This document shows, piece after piece, positions 1 to 11,767 of a stretch of 64,000 nt of DNA. How positions within the stretch are numbered: position 1 is the first letter of the stretch; each line of letters opens with the position of its first letter. Origin of the DNA: Sphagnum compactum (taxonomy: Eukaryota > Bryophyta > Sphagnopsida > Sphagnales); the NCBI GenBank assembly GCA_965153455.1, contig OZ234499.1, forward strand, positions 3,149,731 to 3,213,730, read 5' to 3'. Position numbers and translations under genes: made by a program. Below the pieces are notes generated by a model. It saw only the letters and a list, made by a program, of their open reading frames with translations, searched no databases and had not been told where the DNA came from.

Positions 1-3000
1 ATCCACAAGTGGTAATTATCATGAATGAAATCCTCCCATCCATGAAAGGCTCCTAGAAAGGTTCATGGTAGGTAGGTCGACCCATGGAAAGTCCTTTCAT
101 GATTGGCCCATGATGGAAGTTGACATTCAAGAGCGTTACATGGGGATGTTTTACATGGGGATGTTTTGTGATGGTGAGCCCCATAAAAAAGTGATGCTAA
201 GTTAGTTGGTGGAAGATTTTTTAAGGTTGAAAAACTTAAGATAAAAGAAAGTTTTAAATTAATTTATGAAAATGATTGGTGTCACGCACTACTAAATCAA
301 CACTTGCCATTATCATAATTAACAAAGGCATGCACATAAAAACATACACACAAATCTCCTTGGGAAAACCCCAAAAGATGGAAAAAAACTAAAATTTAAT
401 TCACATTGAATTGAGTCCCAACCACTCAAATAATGATAGAAAAGCAAATTCTTGAGATGCAAAAGGCACTAAGGATGTTTATACATAGACTTTCCTCATA
501 ATATAAAAACATGTCGGTAAACCATTGCTTTCTGTTTTACAATTCTATTGATTTTCTATAATCTTGAAGCAGTTCATGTTTTTGCCATCAATGCTTATAA
601 TAAAATTATTGTTGGAATGATCTTGTTCATGTCTTTGCAAAGGATGCATATTTTGTCATATATGGTTATGAGTAAAACTATGCAAAGGTTTAAATATTTT
701 AAGTTTTGCACTAGTTCATATATTAATAATTTGATCAAACTGAAATGTCAAGTTCAACCATAAGATTTTTGTTGACTAAATAGATCATTTCTACATATTA
801 TATTTTGGGGACATCTAAAAGCTTGTAAGAAGAAAGTTATGTGTTATCTTGATAGATTATTTTTATAAACCTTAACAATTTAGATGCATATTAGTAGTTC
901 ATTTTCCAACAACCCAACATGTTTTAGATAACTCCCTCATAGATTTATAGACTAATTATGTTCAAAGTATTATATTTGGTGAAAAATTTGATGAGTTGCA
1001 TTATCAAACCAAATCGATGATGGAAATGTGCATGCAATGAATCATGTACAATTAATCAAACAATGACACAATGTTTGCATAAAGACATTACCTTGCAATC
1101 ATTAACTTCATTTTGGTCAAAGAAGGGCCATGTTATCATAATTTGTCAATGAAATATGCAAGGAAGTCCCAAGATCTATATGTTTATGGCATAGGAGTTG
1201 TCAAAAATCAACTATTTTGTCATACAACTAATAAATTTTGTGGTGTTATTTTGTTCACATGATTATCATCATGAAATCAAACATGAAACAATCCAATGGA
1301 TCAAGAAGTGATTAGGTCTTGACAATGTTCACCTATGTCTACCATATTACATCCATTTTGAAATGTCCAAAAATATGTTCAAGGGTTCCAATATGCACGA
1401 TGTTTTGAACTTTATTTTAATAATTGTACCTTACATTGTTGAATTCGTCATCAAATTTTGTTTATTTTCATGTTGTTGGGTTTGCATGATGTTGATGAAT
1501 GGCGTTTCATTCCATGCAAGGTCATAATAGGCTAATATAAGATATTTTCAGACACAACATTAGCCCAACCAAACTACATTCCAACAACTTTTATTACTTT
1601 AACCATTAATATTTTTATTAAAGGACAACACCACACAAGGTGATGGAGCTTGTTTCAAGTTATCCACCATCTACGAAAATCACACCACCACATCAAACAA
1701 CCTATGTTTCTATCATGGAGACTTAGATTTCATCAAATTCAAAACTTCTTTCAAAAACAAAAATGACATTCAATTCAAGCACATTTATGAATGGTTTCAC
1801 TAGTTAAAATCATATGAAAAATAAAAATATCCAATCTAAGTATGGACTTTAAAAATATTACATTCCAATATATCATGGGATAATTTGATATTTATTTATT
1901 GTATAAGGGTGTATGCGTTAATGTGTGGTTCAATGTTTGAAAAACTAACATATTCACACAAGTACATTGGATGAAAGCACAATGAAACATGATTCACACC
2001 CAATGCCAAATCATTGGTAAGTTAATATTACAATTTTTTTATTGTTGGGTGTATTCACGTATGCAATGTTAAGTAACATTCATGATGTTGTGGAATCCTC
2101 GTTGGCAAACAATGATAACCTGTTGTTAATGTTGGTGGTAGTTAAAATTCAAATCTAGCAAAAAATTAAACTTTGAACAGTTAACTCAATCTTATGTACA
2201 GAAAGTCAAAATGACCATTTAACACATGAGTTACATAACACATAAAAGATTATGAAAACCAAAGATGAAAATGAGAAAAAATGGGTTAAAAAGGTGGCAA
2301 CACTAACTTTCTCCAAAAGATGTGAAGCTTTTTGGTGTGAATCAACGTCAATGTTAAGGTCATGATACATGTCGTGCCATGTAACATTGTCTTTGGTATG
2401 ACTTGGCACAAGTTTTGCTTTAGTAAACATTAGATCCATTATCTTAGCACTAAATGATAATTTTTCTAAAATTTAATGATTAGTTCTATGATAGTCTATT
2501 TTATCATTAGTGCTTTAACATTAGGTGTGATTTTTGCTTAAATAGACAACTCTTGATCATTGTCAACAAAAAGGAGAAGTAGTCATAAAATAAGACTTGA
2601 TATATTAATTTTTTGAAACTTGTTTATTTCAATGAAAAAGAAGTTTTTGCATGAATTTAATTATGTAATAGTTTGGTCACAAGTATTTCAAGGTTTGATA
2701 AAACAAGAATGTGATTGATAATTGAGGTTGACTACATGTATTTCGTAGTGTTGGGAAATTATTTGAGTTTTTAAATAGTTGGTGGTTTCTACTTCTTTAA
2801 ATTTTTCATAATTTCAAAATTTCCAATTTCAAGTTTTGGGAAAAATCAGAATCAAAGAATCACCAATTTTAGTTATTTCAAAAATATCAAAGAAAAGACA
2901 ATTTTCATGAAGGAGCTTGTGGTCATAAAGGTGATCTTTTGAAAATTGCCAAAAAATCAACAACCACAACTATATTAATACTTTGGATTTTTTTTCACAA

Positions 3001-4200
3001 TCCTTCGTTAAGTGGTTATATATTAGTGTTGGGAAATTATTAATTTTTTTCCCATAACCACATGTTTTGGTTTTCAAAAATTTTAAATTCAAGAAGTAAA
3101 CTAGTTTTCACACTTGAAAACAAAATCATACTATGTCCAGTTCTTTATTTTTATTTTTCCTTATGGCCAATTGGTTATTTCACAATAAGTTTTTAATTCA
3201 TTTAACTAGTTATGTGAAGCTAATTTTTTAACCACTTTCAGATTTTAGAATTAAGATGTCTAAATATTTTTCAAATTTTCATAGGCCAAAAACCAAATCA
3301 GCAACATTACACAACTCTAATATTTAAATAAAATTATGTGAGCACATTTCAAAGACATACAAGACAAAAATAATTAAATTGGTCCTCCTTCAATTCATTT
3401 TGCTCAAAAGAGCCTTTAAACTCATCTAATTCATGTTTTAAGTATAATTATAAATTTATCAAATCTACGAAATTACTAAGAGCCTTTCAACCCACCCCTG
3501 CATCATTTTGCCAATTTTTATTTCATAAGGATTTTTTTTTCAAGCTTAATTTATTGTAAGTAGTATCTTTTCAAATTGATGAGAATTCCAACAAGGGAAT
3601 CTTTTTTCCTTAGTTTCAATTTGAAAACCTACAATCCACAATATTTGCTTAAGGTTAAAAAACTAACAATTGGGAACATGTCACCACTCCAAAGGGCATT
3701 TGATATCTTTTGCATCCTTAATATCTACAAAATATCAACAATTATTGATTAACAAGCTCTTTTGCAAGTTCACAAGTGCTAACCACCATCTCAAAAATGT
3801 TCAAACTCTTGTCTTCATCAATTCTATACTTGCAATGGAACTTTCAGCCTCAGACAATGGATGCAAATGATAATAACACTACTATAACACAACATACAAT
3901 GCATGATTTAATATCAATTGATAATTCATCATTGACATAAAAAAATGCCCAAGTTAAGATTTTTTTGTCATGGGGTTTGCACTTTAACCTTTGTTCATGC
4001 AATTTTTTCATAATTAATTGCATTGGAGTTATCTATAACATGATGCCCAATTGGGCCCTTTCTCATCCTTCATCCCTTATAAGTGTTTTCCATAAACTTG
4101 TTCAAGATAGGGGTCCAAGTGGGGTTCAAAGTGGGAAAACCTAAGATGAGATCCCTAACATGGGCACATCAAACTATTTTTTTCCCACCCCAGGGTTGCC
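1..4200. other. AT-rich intergenic DNA, no gene seen
   Basis: The sequence is strongly AT-rich with only short accidental reading frames on both strands. I see no splice-bounded coding exons, RNA gene or clear transposon end. It may be old transposon remains, but nothing is recognisable. Confidence 0.6.
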
Positions 4201-4221
4201 CACCTTTTAGGCCAATGTTGG

Positions 4222-4565
4222 ATATTGGCTAGTAGTTATGGATATTCATTATTAACCATTGTTGGCTATTGGCCATTGGCTATTAGCTATTACTTGTGGC
4301 TATTGGCTATTGACCATTAGTTGTTGCCTACTCACCATTGGCTATTGGCTATTAGCTACTAGCTATGGCTATTAACCATTGGCTACTGCTATGGCTATTG
4401 ATTATTGACCTTTGGTTTTTGGCTATTGACCACAACTATTAGTTATTGGCCATTGGCTATTGGTTACTACCTATGGGTATTGGATATTGGCTATTAAGAT
4501 TGGATATTAGTTATTAACCATTAGTTATTGGCCATTGGTTATGGGCTATTAGCTATGGCTATTGG
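4222..4565. repeat. GGCTATT / GGCCATT minisatellite
   Basis: About 340 bases are built from variants of TTGGCTATT, TTGGCCATT, TTAGCTATT and TTGACCATT. The units are irregular and of mixed length (8-20 bases), so it is a degenerate array rather than a clean satellite. No coding frame is implied. Confidence 0.8.
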
Positions 4566-4760
4566 TCAAACTATGGTTTAAAATGGGCACCATTAATGCA
4601 ATCAAATGATGAATCCATGCTTAGAAATGTAGTTTTAAGGTTTGGTTCTATGTGTATGCATGATGATGAAGGAAAAATCAGCCACAATGGAGTGGGCTTC
4701 AGTCTAGACTAGATAGAATGTAAGATTCATCCATGTACTTTAAGATCTTCATGTGTGGGC

Positions 4761-4768
4761 TATATAAA
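4761..4768 (+). promoter_or_regulatory. Possible TATA box (TATATAAA)
   Basis: A good TATA motif lies 48 bases upstream of an ATG at 4816 that opens a decayed reading frame. Spacing and a following pyrimidine-rich leader suit a plant core promoter. Expression is not shown. Confidence 0.3.
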
Positions 4769-4815
4769 GAGGAGCTTTTCCCAAACTTTTTTTCTTTATT
4801 CATTTGAGACTAAAG

Positions 4816-5136
4816 ATGTCTTCTTCAAGTGAAAGCCATGCTTCCTTTTCTAATTGTGATCATTTCATGTGTACACCAAGTGATGAAAAAATATTGTAGG
4901 ATATGGATGAAAAGGACATGGCTATTTTTGATTGCATGACGGTTGCTTGTAACTCCCACAATTTTTTCACATTGCATGAGATTGAAGAGTTAACAGGGCA
5001 ATTCGTGAACCCAAGACTTGGTGTTTGAGGTGTTTTGGTTACAAAGCGAGCTAAATTACATCTTTTCAAAACTTTGACCAACTTCAACTTGGTGGAATTT
5101 GATGAAGTGGTCCCAACAATCTCGGCCCATGCATAA
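4816..5136 (+). pseudogene. Decayed reading frame of unknown family
   Basis: From the ATG at 4816 one frame runs about 107 codons to TAA at 5134-5136, broken only by TAG at 4897-4899 and TGA at 5026-5028. The start (MSSSSESHASFSN) is serine-rich and the middle has an acidic stretch (DMDEKDMAIFD). It follows a TATA-like box, so this could be the start of an old transposon or gene. I do not recognise the family. The minus strand is also open across 4860-5204 by chance; I prefer the plus strand because of the promoter-like context. Confidence 0.3.
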
Positions 5137-5209
5137 TCTACAAGTGGTGAAGTTAATTTCATCTTTAGGGTTTGATTTTTTTTTGTTTGCAACAATCTCT
5201 TCATTTAAC

Positions 5210-5520
5210 CTTCAAGGTTAATGACTTTTAGGGTTTTTTTAGGGTTAGGATTTAGGATTAAGGTCTAATTAAATTTTTCTTTTCATTTTTTTCTTTAAGG
5301 TTTAGGTGTATTTAGGGTCTGTTTTTTTGGGTTAGAGTTTAGGATTTAGGCTTGAGTTTATTTTTTGTTGTTGTTTTTTTCATTGGGGTTTAAAGGTTAA
5401 GACCTAAATTTATTTTTTGTTGTTTTCTTCATTGGGGTTTAAGGATTAAAGGGTATTTAGGGTTTATTTTTAGGGTTAAGGTTTAGGATTAAGGCCTGAT
5501 TTGTTAACTTTTATCCAATT
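5210..5520 (+). repeat. Degenerate telomere-like TTTAGGG repeats
   Basis: About 300 bases are rich in TTTAGGG, TTAGGGT and drifted forms such as TTTAGGATTA. This is a decayed plant telomere-type sequence in an interstitial position, directly upstream of AP2-like copy A. It may be where the 5' part of that gene was lost. Confidence 0.7.
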
Positions 5521-5651
5521 ATTCATTAGGGTGCTGGGTCTCACAATATTTACAATTAATGTTAAAGGTTAAACTTTGATTTGTTAGTTTTTGTCAAATT
5601 TGATCACGTTAATATTCTGATCAAGCTCTTCTGCTGCTGCTGCTCCTGCAG

Positions 5652-7632
5652 GGCCCAAGACAGGGCATGCTTGAAATTCAAACTGCCAACCGAAATGCTG
5701 CATTACCCTGAAGAAGATTATGTGGACGATGAAGAGCTGGTGAGTTCATCGTCTCCAGCTGCTACCATGATCAGATCTGCATCTACCCTGGGGCTGGCCA
5801 CCCAAGTGATCAATCCAGGATGCATTTTCTCTCAGGATCTATGAATGCAGAGAATTTGTACTTCTTATTTCAAAGATCATGCATGTCAGGATGATGATTC
5901 CTCCTCCTCCTCCTGCTGCTGATGTTGCTGCAGAGGCAAACATTGGACCACGAGGAACTTGCACAACTCCTTCGAGCTGAGAGCAGGAATTGCTACAAAA
6001 CAGTGGCGCAATCAAAAATGTAAGACTTTTGTATTTCAGGCCTAGCTTGTACAGGCCGGAGCTGATCTGGTTTGCTAGTTGGTCTGATGATCTTGTGTAA
6101 GATCTGATGATGCATTGCCTAATGTGTAATATTATTGTGTGCAGGTCTAAAGAAACTGCAAGAGAAGATGATGCAGAGTAGATCTTCAGCAGCTGGCCAG
6201 CTACATTCAACTGATGATCACCAACCTGCTCCTCCTGCAAGGAAGTCTGGTACAGCTCCTCATGACATGAAGAGCTGCACCCCAGCTGCTGGCATACCCA
6301 TGGCTGCAGTAGGTGGGTTCAGGCTAGCAGCAGCAGCAGGAGCAGCTAATCAGGAGGATCAACAGCACTTCCAATTGCAAGTTCTAGATCATTTTCTGGA
6401 CAAGCTGCTTAAATTCATTCCCAGAAGAAAACGTTCTTGCAAGCCCAAATTGCAGAAAGTGCCTGAGATCAAGACACTAGGGATGATGATGACTCTTCCT
6501 AAAGCAGCTGCTACTGTGGCAAGCACTTTGACTACTACTGTCACCAAACCTCAGGACAGTACTAAGAGCTGCAGCAGGTAAGTAGACTTTTTCTTCACTT
6601 GGTTACATCAACAACATGTACTATTGCCAAAGATCAGTCAGCTGCTGCTGCCTACTTATTTATTGTTCAAATTTCATTCAAGCTCAGCGACGATGATGTC
6701 AACTGACAGTCAGAGCTTCTATTGCATGATCATTGACATCTTTTGATCTGCTTACCAAAACTGCAGATCCAACATCATGGAGCTCCAGGTGCATCATCAG
6801 CAGAGCTTCAAATCCAGCACAATTCTGTATTTGGCAAACAAGATGAATTCTTTGTGCATACCCACAAGGTACAAAATCTTCCCACCATCACGGAAGCTTG
6901 TTTACGGTTTAGGATTCAGGGTTTATGGTTCAGGGGTTTAGGGTTCAGGGTTGAAGGGTTTGAGGTTTGGGGTTTAGGGTGCAAAATAGGGAACTTGTAT
7001 GGTATATATTTCAGTTCAGGTAAAATCTGGGCTGCAATGATAAGCTCTGCACCAGCTATAATCAGGTAACTTGCTTGTTTAAGGTTCAGGGTTATGGTTT
7101 TGGGGTTTAGGATGCAAAATAGGAGAACTTGTATGTTATAAATAAGTTCAGGTAAAATTCGCTAATATTGTTTTTTGGTCAAACCTCAAACCCTGAACCC
7201 TAAACCCTAAAGACTTCTTCAGAGATGTGTTCAAATGATATTTATCTAGACTTTTGTTTTCTGAAGTTACAATGGCTGTTTACTAATCTCTCAAACTAAC
7301 TACCTGGAAATTTGTGCAGGTCCAGATCCATCTCTAAAGTGGTAAGTTCACTTCTTTATCTGCTTTTCCATCTACAGTAGAATTGTATCCTCATTCTAAC
7401 AGCTCGCATATACGGAGTGTAAAGTTTGAACTCTGCATGAGTAATTTCTCACCGATAAATTATTTCTCATTTTGAGCAAATTCAAGGAACTTTGACAAAA
7501 CCTTTTGTCATGGAATGACCTTTTCTTTGTTTTTGGTGCAATTTTTTGCAGAGATCGTGTCCAGGTCTGAAGTTGGACATTATTCAACTGAACTATTCAT
7601 TCAACAGAGCCAAGTTCCAGACATATGTGTAA
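5652..7632 (+). CDS. AP2-like gene copy A, 5'-truncated (3' exons)
   Basis: Exons by splice sites and phase: 5652-5739, 5934-6019, 6145-6577, 6767-6868, 7015-7065, 7320-7341 and 7552-7632 (TAA at 7630-7632). The first encodes DRACLKFKLPTEMLHYPEEDY; the same exon in copy B completes an AP2/ERF-like half domain (WLG.YD..EEA.RA.DRA.LKF pattern). The second carries RQTLDHEELAQLLRAESRN; the third is a polar, Ala- and Gln-rich region. Phases agree from the third exon to the stop. The second-to-third join at the first AG (6144) is out of frame; the AG at 6177-6178 would restore it, otherwise this is a frameshift. The exons before 5652 present in copy B are missing, so no start codon was found. Probably a truncated duplicate; transcription is unknown. 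AP2 membership is my inference. Confidence 0.45.
6900..7215 (+). repeat. Telomere-like motifs inside introns of copy A
   Basis: Introns of the AP2-like gene contain runs of drifted GGTTTAGGGTTCAGGGTTT on the plus strand and CCCTGAACCCTAAACCCTAA near 7190-7210. The two orientations could pair. Similar short motifs occur in copy B introns near 31060, 32080 and 32340. Confidence 0.6.
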
Positions 7633-7664
7633 CTGGACTATGGATCTTCTTGTCCTTTTGTATA

Positions 7665-7895
7665 TGTCAGTCATCCATTAGTTGGATGTTTCTGGTACAT
7701 GGCCTCAATTTTGGGTATGTTGGTTGGTCATCATGTTGGTCATATCCATGAGTTGGATGCTTGTAGTATACGGTTTTCATTTTTGGTACATTTTTTGGTC
7801 ATCCATTCATTGGATGTTTCTAGTATGCAGCATCAAGTTTTGGTATGTTGGTCATCAATGAGTTAGAGGTTTCAAGGATGTAGCCTCTAATCTTG
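7665..7895 (+). repeat. Tandem copies of a ~50-70 bp 3' flank unit
   Basis: Four degenerate copies begin near 7669, 7739, 7799 and 7850, each containing GTCATCCAT..GTTGGATGTTTCT and a TTTTGGTATGTTG-like end. The matching downstream flank of copy B (about 32670-32730) has one to two copies, so the unit expanded here after duplication. Confidence 0.65.
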
Positions 7896-8737
7896 GGTTG
7901 TCAAGATATTATCTGAGGATGATTTAAGCATACAGACAAGTCTTGTAAAGAACTGGAAAATGGTGTTGTTATTTAGGTCATGTAATATACTTAGCTCAAT
8001 GTGATGGGTGCTGGCTCACAATTATGGATGTGTTGATTTGTCATGGAATATCGAATGCTTGTCTATTGTGAACTTATGTATCAGGAATACTGTGAATTAT
8101 GTTCTTACTTTGTGTGGGACTCCAGAACTTTTCTGCAATTTTCAGAAGCTATTATTTCATTGCTGGACTTGATCCATGTACGAGTCTCTCTTTGATGTTT
8201 AGTCATAAATTCTTGGAACAGGCTTATGTATTTTGACATGCAACTTAATGTCCTGCTCTGTTCCAAAATGTTTAGGTAGGCTATGTTGATACACTTAGTC
8301 AAGTCTTACTACCATCTTTTACATGTATAGGGGAATGCCTACTCCTGAAGGGCTTCCCTAATTATTTGAGGGTTATAGCCACAAGGACGGTAGCCTGAGA
8401 TTGTAGGCCTGAGAATGAAGGGAGGCCCATCAGAGCAGGCCTTCCCAAGTGTAAAGCATGAAAGGTTTTATATTCGAATGGCACAAGGTTTGCATGGGAT
8501 CATTGGAAGGGTCCTTCAACTGACGAACAAATCTTCTGTGTGGAGAGGTGCTTTCAAATATAAAGTAAAAAACCTTGAAGTGCTTTACACTACTAAGCTA
8601 TGGCCCTTAAGCTACGAATGAAGTCCCCAACATCTGTAAATAGAAGGACTTCTTGAAAGCCAAACCAACATTATCATTATTGACCAAGGGGCGAGTGTGG
8701 GAACTGGTTGCAAATGCTGCATGGGGGAAACCCAAGG
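7896..8737. other. Downstream flank of copy A, no gene seen
   Basis: No coding region is recognised. The stretch around 8599-8670 (CTTAAGCTACGAATGA then AAACCAACATTATCA) resembles 32998-33065 downstream of copy B, so the duplicated segment extends past the gene. Confidence 0.5.
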
Positions 8738-8789
8738 ACCACCAGACTGGTGGGCTGGAGTGAATTAACAGCCACCAATGCACCAGTTG
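8738..8789 (+). repeat. Left arm of a long-range inverted repeat
   Basis: 31 bases at 8759-8789 are an exact inverted copy of 13381-13411, and the match extends imperfectly outward to about 8738. The arms enclose 4.6 kb of repeats. This may be a pair of terminal inverted repeats or two oppositely oriented copies of a small element. No target-site duplication was found. Confidence 0.7.
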
Positions 8790-8874
8790 AGGATGAACCT
8801 GTTGAACCCGTTTCGCGGATGAACATCTCCCTGCCCGCATCGGGTTTTTTTTTCCCGGATCCTCCCTGCCCCAA

Positions 8875-9000
8875 AATTCTCTACCAAAAAAATTCTCTAC
8901 CTCCCCCCTCCTACCTACCTTCTACCTCCCCCCTCCTACCTATCACCTACCTCCCGCCTCCTACCTACCGCCTACCAACCCCACCCCCCCCTCACTCCAT
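8875..9000 (+). repeat. Pyrimidine-rich CTACCTCCCCCCTCCTACC tract
   Basis: About 120 bases of C/T-rich tandem sequence (CTACCT, CTCCTACC) lie on the plus strand. A G-rich stretch follows near 9030-9115 with GGAGCTGGAGCGGGAGC repeats. This is strand-asymmetric low-complexity DNA. Confidence 0.75.
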
Positions 9001-9153
9001 CGCTAGAGCTCCAGAGACCTCGAGCGGCTGTGGAGCCAGAGCTGGAGCTGTGGTTGTGGAGCGGGAGCTGGAGCGGGAGCGGCTGGAGCTGGAGGTGGAC
9101 CGGCTGGATTTGGAGCGAGACCCACGCACCCACAAAAAGGTAAGATGCTTACG

Positions 9154-9926
9154 TTTTTTTTTTTTTTTTTTTTTGTTTTGTTTGAAGAAGGCTTAGAAGA
9201 AGAAGGTCTTCTTCTTCTTCTTTTTTGCAGCAGAAGAAGAAAACCTTCTTCTTCTTCTTTTTTGCAGCAGAAGAAGAAGGCCTTCTTCTTCTTTCTCTTT
9301 CTTTGCTGCACTACAGCTCAGCTGCAGCGCAGCAAAGAAGAAGGCCTTCTTCTTCTTCTTTTTTGCAGCAGAAGAAGAAGGCCTTCTTCTTATTTCTCTT
9401 TCTTTGTTGCACTGCAGCTCAACTGTAGCGCAGCAAAGAAGAAGGCCTTCTTCTTCTTCTTTTTTGCAGCAGAAGAAGAAGGCCTTCTTCTTCTTCTTTT
9501 TTGCAACAAAGAAGAAGGCTTTCTTCTTCTTCGTTTTTGCAGCAGAAGAAGAAAACCTTCTTTTTCTTCTTTTTTGCAACAGAAGAAAAAGGCCTTCTTC
9601 TTTGTTTGCTGCACTGCAGTTCAGCTGAAGCGCAGCAAAGAAGAAGGCCTTCTTTTTCTTCTTTTTTGCAGCAGAAGAAGAAGGCTTTCTTCTTCTTTCT
9701 CTTTCTTTGCTACACTGCAGCTCAACTGCAGCGCAGCAAAGAAGAAGGCCTTCTTCTTCTTTTTTGCAGCAAAAGAAGAAGGCCTTCTTCTTCTTCTTTT
9801 TTGCAACAGAAGAAGAAGGCCTTCTTCTTCTTTCTCTTTCTTTACTGCACTGCAGCTCAACTGCAGCGCAGCAAAGAAGAAGGCCTTCTTCTTCTTCTTT
9901 TTTGCAGCAGAAGAGAAAGAAGAAGA
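9154..9926. repeat. Array of GAAGAAGGCCTTCTTC palindromes
   Basis: After a run of about 20 T, the region to 9926 consists of alternating short and long units. Short units (~37 bp) have the form GCAGCAGAAGAAGAAGGCC followed by TTCTTCTTCTTTTTT. Long units (~65 bp) add CTTTCTTTGCTGCACTGCAG with CTCAGCTGCAGCGCAGCAAAG. About ten GAAGGCCTTC centres and five CTGCAGCTCAGCTGCAG-type palindromes are visible. Every unit is self-complementary, so the array could form serial hairpins. Reading frames stay open on both strands only because of the trinucleotide composition. Confidence 0.9.
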
Positions 9927-9958
9927 ACCCTAAACTCTAAAACCCTAAACCCTAAACC
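9927..9958 (-). repeat. Short interstitial telomere-type tract (CCCTAAA)
   Basis: CCCTAAA-type units, two of them exact, lie directly at the end of the palindrome array. This is the most canonical telomere-like stretch in the window. Confidence 0.8.
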
Positions 9959-10614
9959 TTCTGCCCTATCCTCAATATTTTTTTTGCTTATGGTTTAGTT
10001 CATTAGAATTAACATTTAACAATAACTAGTGGTCTTTTGTTTAGGGTTGGAGGTTGTAATGGGTAGGAGAAGAAGACTAAGGAAAAGCGGTGGTGGTGAG
10101 CTGGAAGTCAATAAGCAAGATGTTGCGTCAGATGAGGCGATTCTTCCAAGTGTTGCTGTGTCAGATGAGGCGATTCTTCTGCCATATGTTGCTGGAGGAG
10201 ATGAGGGAGTTGTTGAGTCACATGTTGTTGCATTAGACGCAGCAATTGTGGACTACCCAATTTTGAACTTCGATCCTTTTATATGTTATAGAGATCCAAT
10301 AATTTTTTTCATTGGGTTCTCTAGTAATTTTCCATGCATCCATTTTTGTACATCTTTTATCAATATAATAGTATCTTCTACTCACACTTGTTTGATGTGT
10401 ATCTAGTTAATCATATATGTCTTTTTTGTCATAATTTTGTTAGTACTTAAGATGTAAGAATCAAACCAAAGATCAAAATGAACATTATACAATACTTACA
10501 TCTAAGTTAATAGGACTCAGATCACCTGAACACTTTAAAAATAATCCACACATTTTAAACATATAATACCTCATTATTTTCTATTATGAACTCCATAAGA
10601 CCATTTTCTAATAT
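9959..10614. other. Region after the palindrome array, no gene recognised
   Basis: An open frame at 10029-10406 (125 codons) contains a repeated DEAILP.VAV motif (SDEAILPSVAV, SDEAILLPYVA), giving an internal duplication of about 14 residues. No family is recognised, codon support is weak, and it may be accidental. The rest is AT-rich. Confidence 0.3.
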
Positions 10615-10900
10615 GCAATATTTGCATATAAGTCCAAAAATAGCCACAGGCATTTTGCATTAATTGCAATACCCGCATATAAGTCCCATAATAGGCGCTG
10701 GCCTTTTACATTCCTTGCAATACTCACATATGAGTCCCATAATAGCCGCTGGCATTTTGCATTAGGGCACAAATAATCGTTGACATTCTTCATTCGTTGC
10801 AATACCCACATATAGTCTCCATAATAACCCTTGGCTTTTTTGGCATCTCTTGCAATACCCGCATATAGGTCCCATAATAGTTGCTGGTTTTTACATTCAT
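10615..10900 (-). repeat. ~51 bp minisatellite, open on minus strand
   Basis: Five copies start near 10615, 10666, 10717, 10799 and 10852 with the core GCAATACCCGCATATAAGTC. The usual spacing is 51 bases (17 codons), so a minus-strand frame (10608-10922) reads repeated RLLWDLYAGIA-like peptides. The frame is more easily explained by the period than by a protein. One interval is longer (82 bases) and degenerate. Confidence 0.75.
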
Positions 10901-11767
10901 TGTAAAACTTACATTTTGTCATAAGATTAATTTAGAATAATATTTAATTAGGTATATAAAAAGACATAATTTTGGTACCCAGACCACTTTTGAAATGACA
11001 TTACATGCGAGTATTGCATTTAGGGTTTAGGGTTTTCACATATGGTTTCCTTCAATCACCTATGTATTATTTCAGTATGATCTTGCAAATATGTATTGCA
11101 TTTTTTTGCATATAAAATTCCCCCTATAATGCACCGTAGATTTATTTTATTTACTATTAATTTTAAAAAAACTGTTAATTAATTTAGGGTTTCCCAAACT
11201 CTAAATTTGAATCATATTCCAATAGTATATACTTATAACAATTATATGGAAAAATGTGTTTTCTTTTTGATAAATTCTTTTAGTTCAAATTTAAAATGTT
11301 ATAACACAATAAGGATTAGACATTAAACTATCATAAATGTTTATTATGCTTACGTGGCCTAGGCTAGTATATTACCTATATGACTAATAGGTTTACTTAA
11401 TAAATTCAATCACCTTCAATACCTACATAGACCATCTAAGATATTAACTTAGAAGGCTTACATTAATGAATAAATTACATAATAGGCCTATATTAAGAAG
11501 ATAGCCTATCAGGTAATTAATTAGGTTACTTAACAAATAGCTTACTAACCTATTACTCATGTTTAGGTTAGGTTGATTAGTTTGATCAATGTCCACACTT
11601 TAGTCAATTTAACAACCTTAGGTTTGAGCTTTTGTTGAAATTAATAATTTGTCAAGGTTATAAATTCTTAGTTTTTTTTTATGGACATTATTGTGTTTTT
11701 TGGATAGTCAAGTCATCTTTCAACTTCTAAAAGTGTTGAAAACATTACATAACAACTTGGCCCTCAC
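10901..11767. other. AT-rich DNA, no gene seen
   Basis: Only short accidental frames are present. TTTAGGGTTTAGGG occurs near 11020, and many TTAGGTTA/TAACCTA words lie between 11340 and 11640. No transposon ends were recognised. Confidence 0.5.

Noticed and set aside
4860-5204. Minus-strand 114-codon ORF
   Set aside because: It overlaps a plus-strand frame that follows a TATA box and has a good start; the minus frame has no promoter context or recognised motif.
9145-9998. Long open frames on both strands (up to 262 codons)
   Set aside because: They read only Phe/Leu/Lys/Arg/Ser runs caused by the AAG/CTT trinucleotide palindromes; every frame is open, which is not coding evidence.
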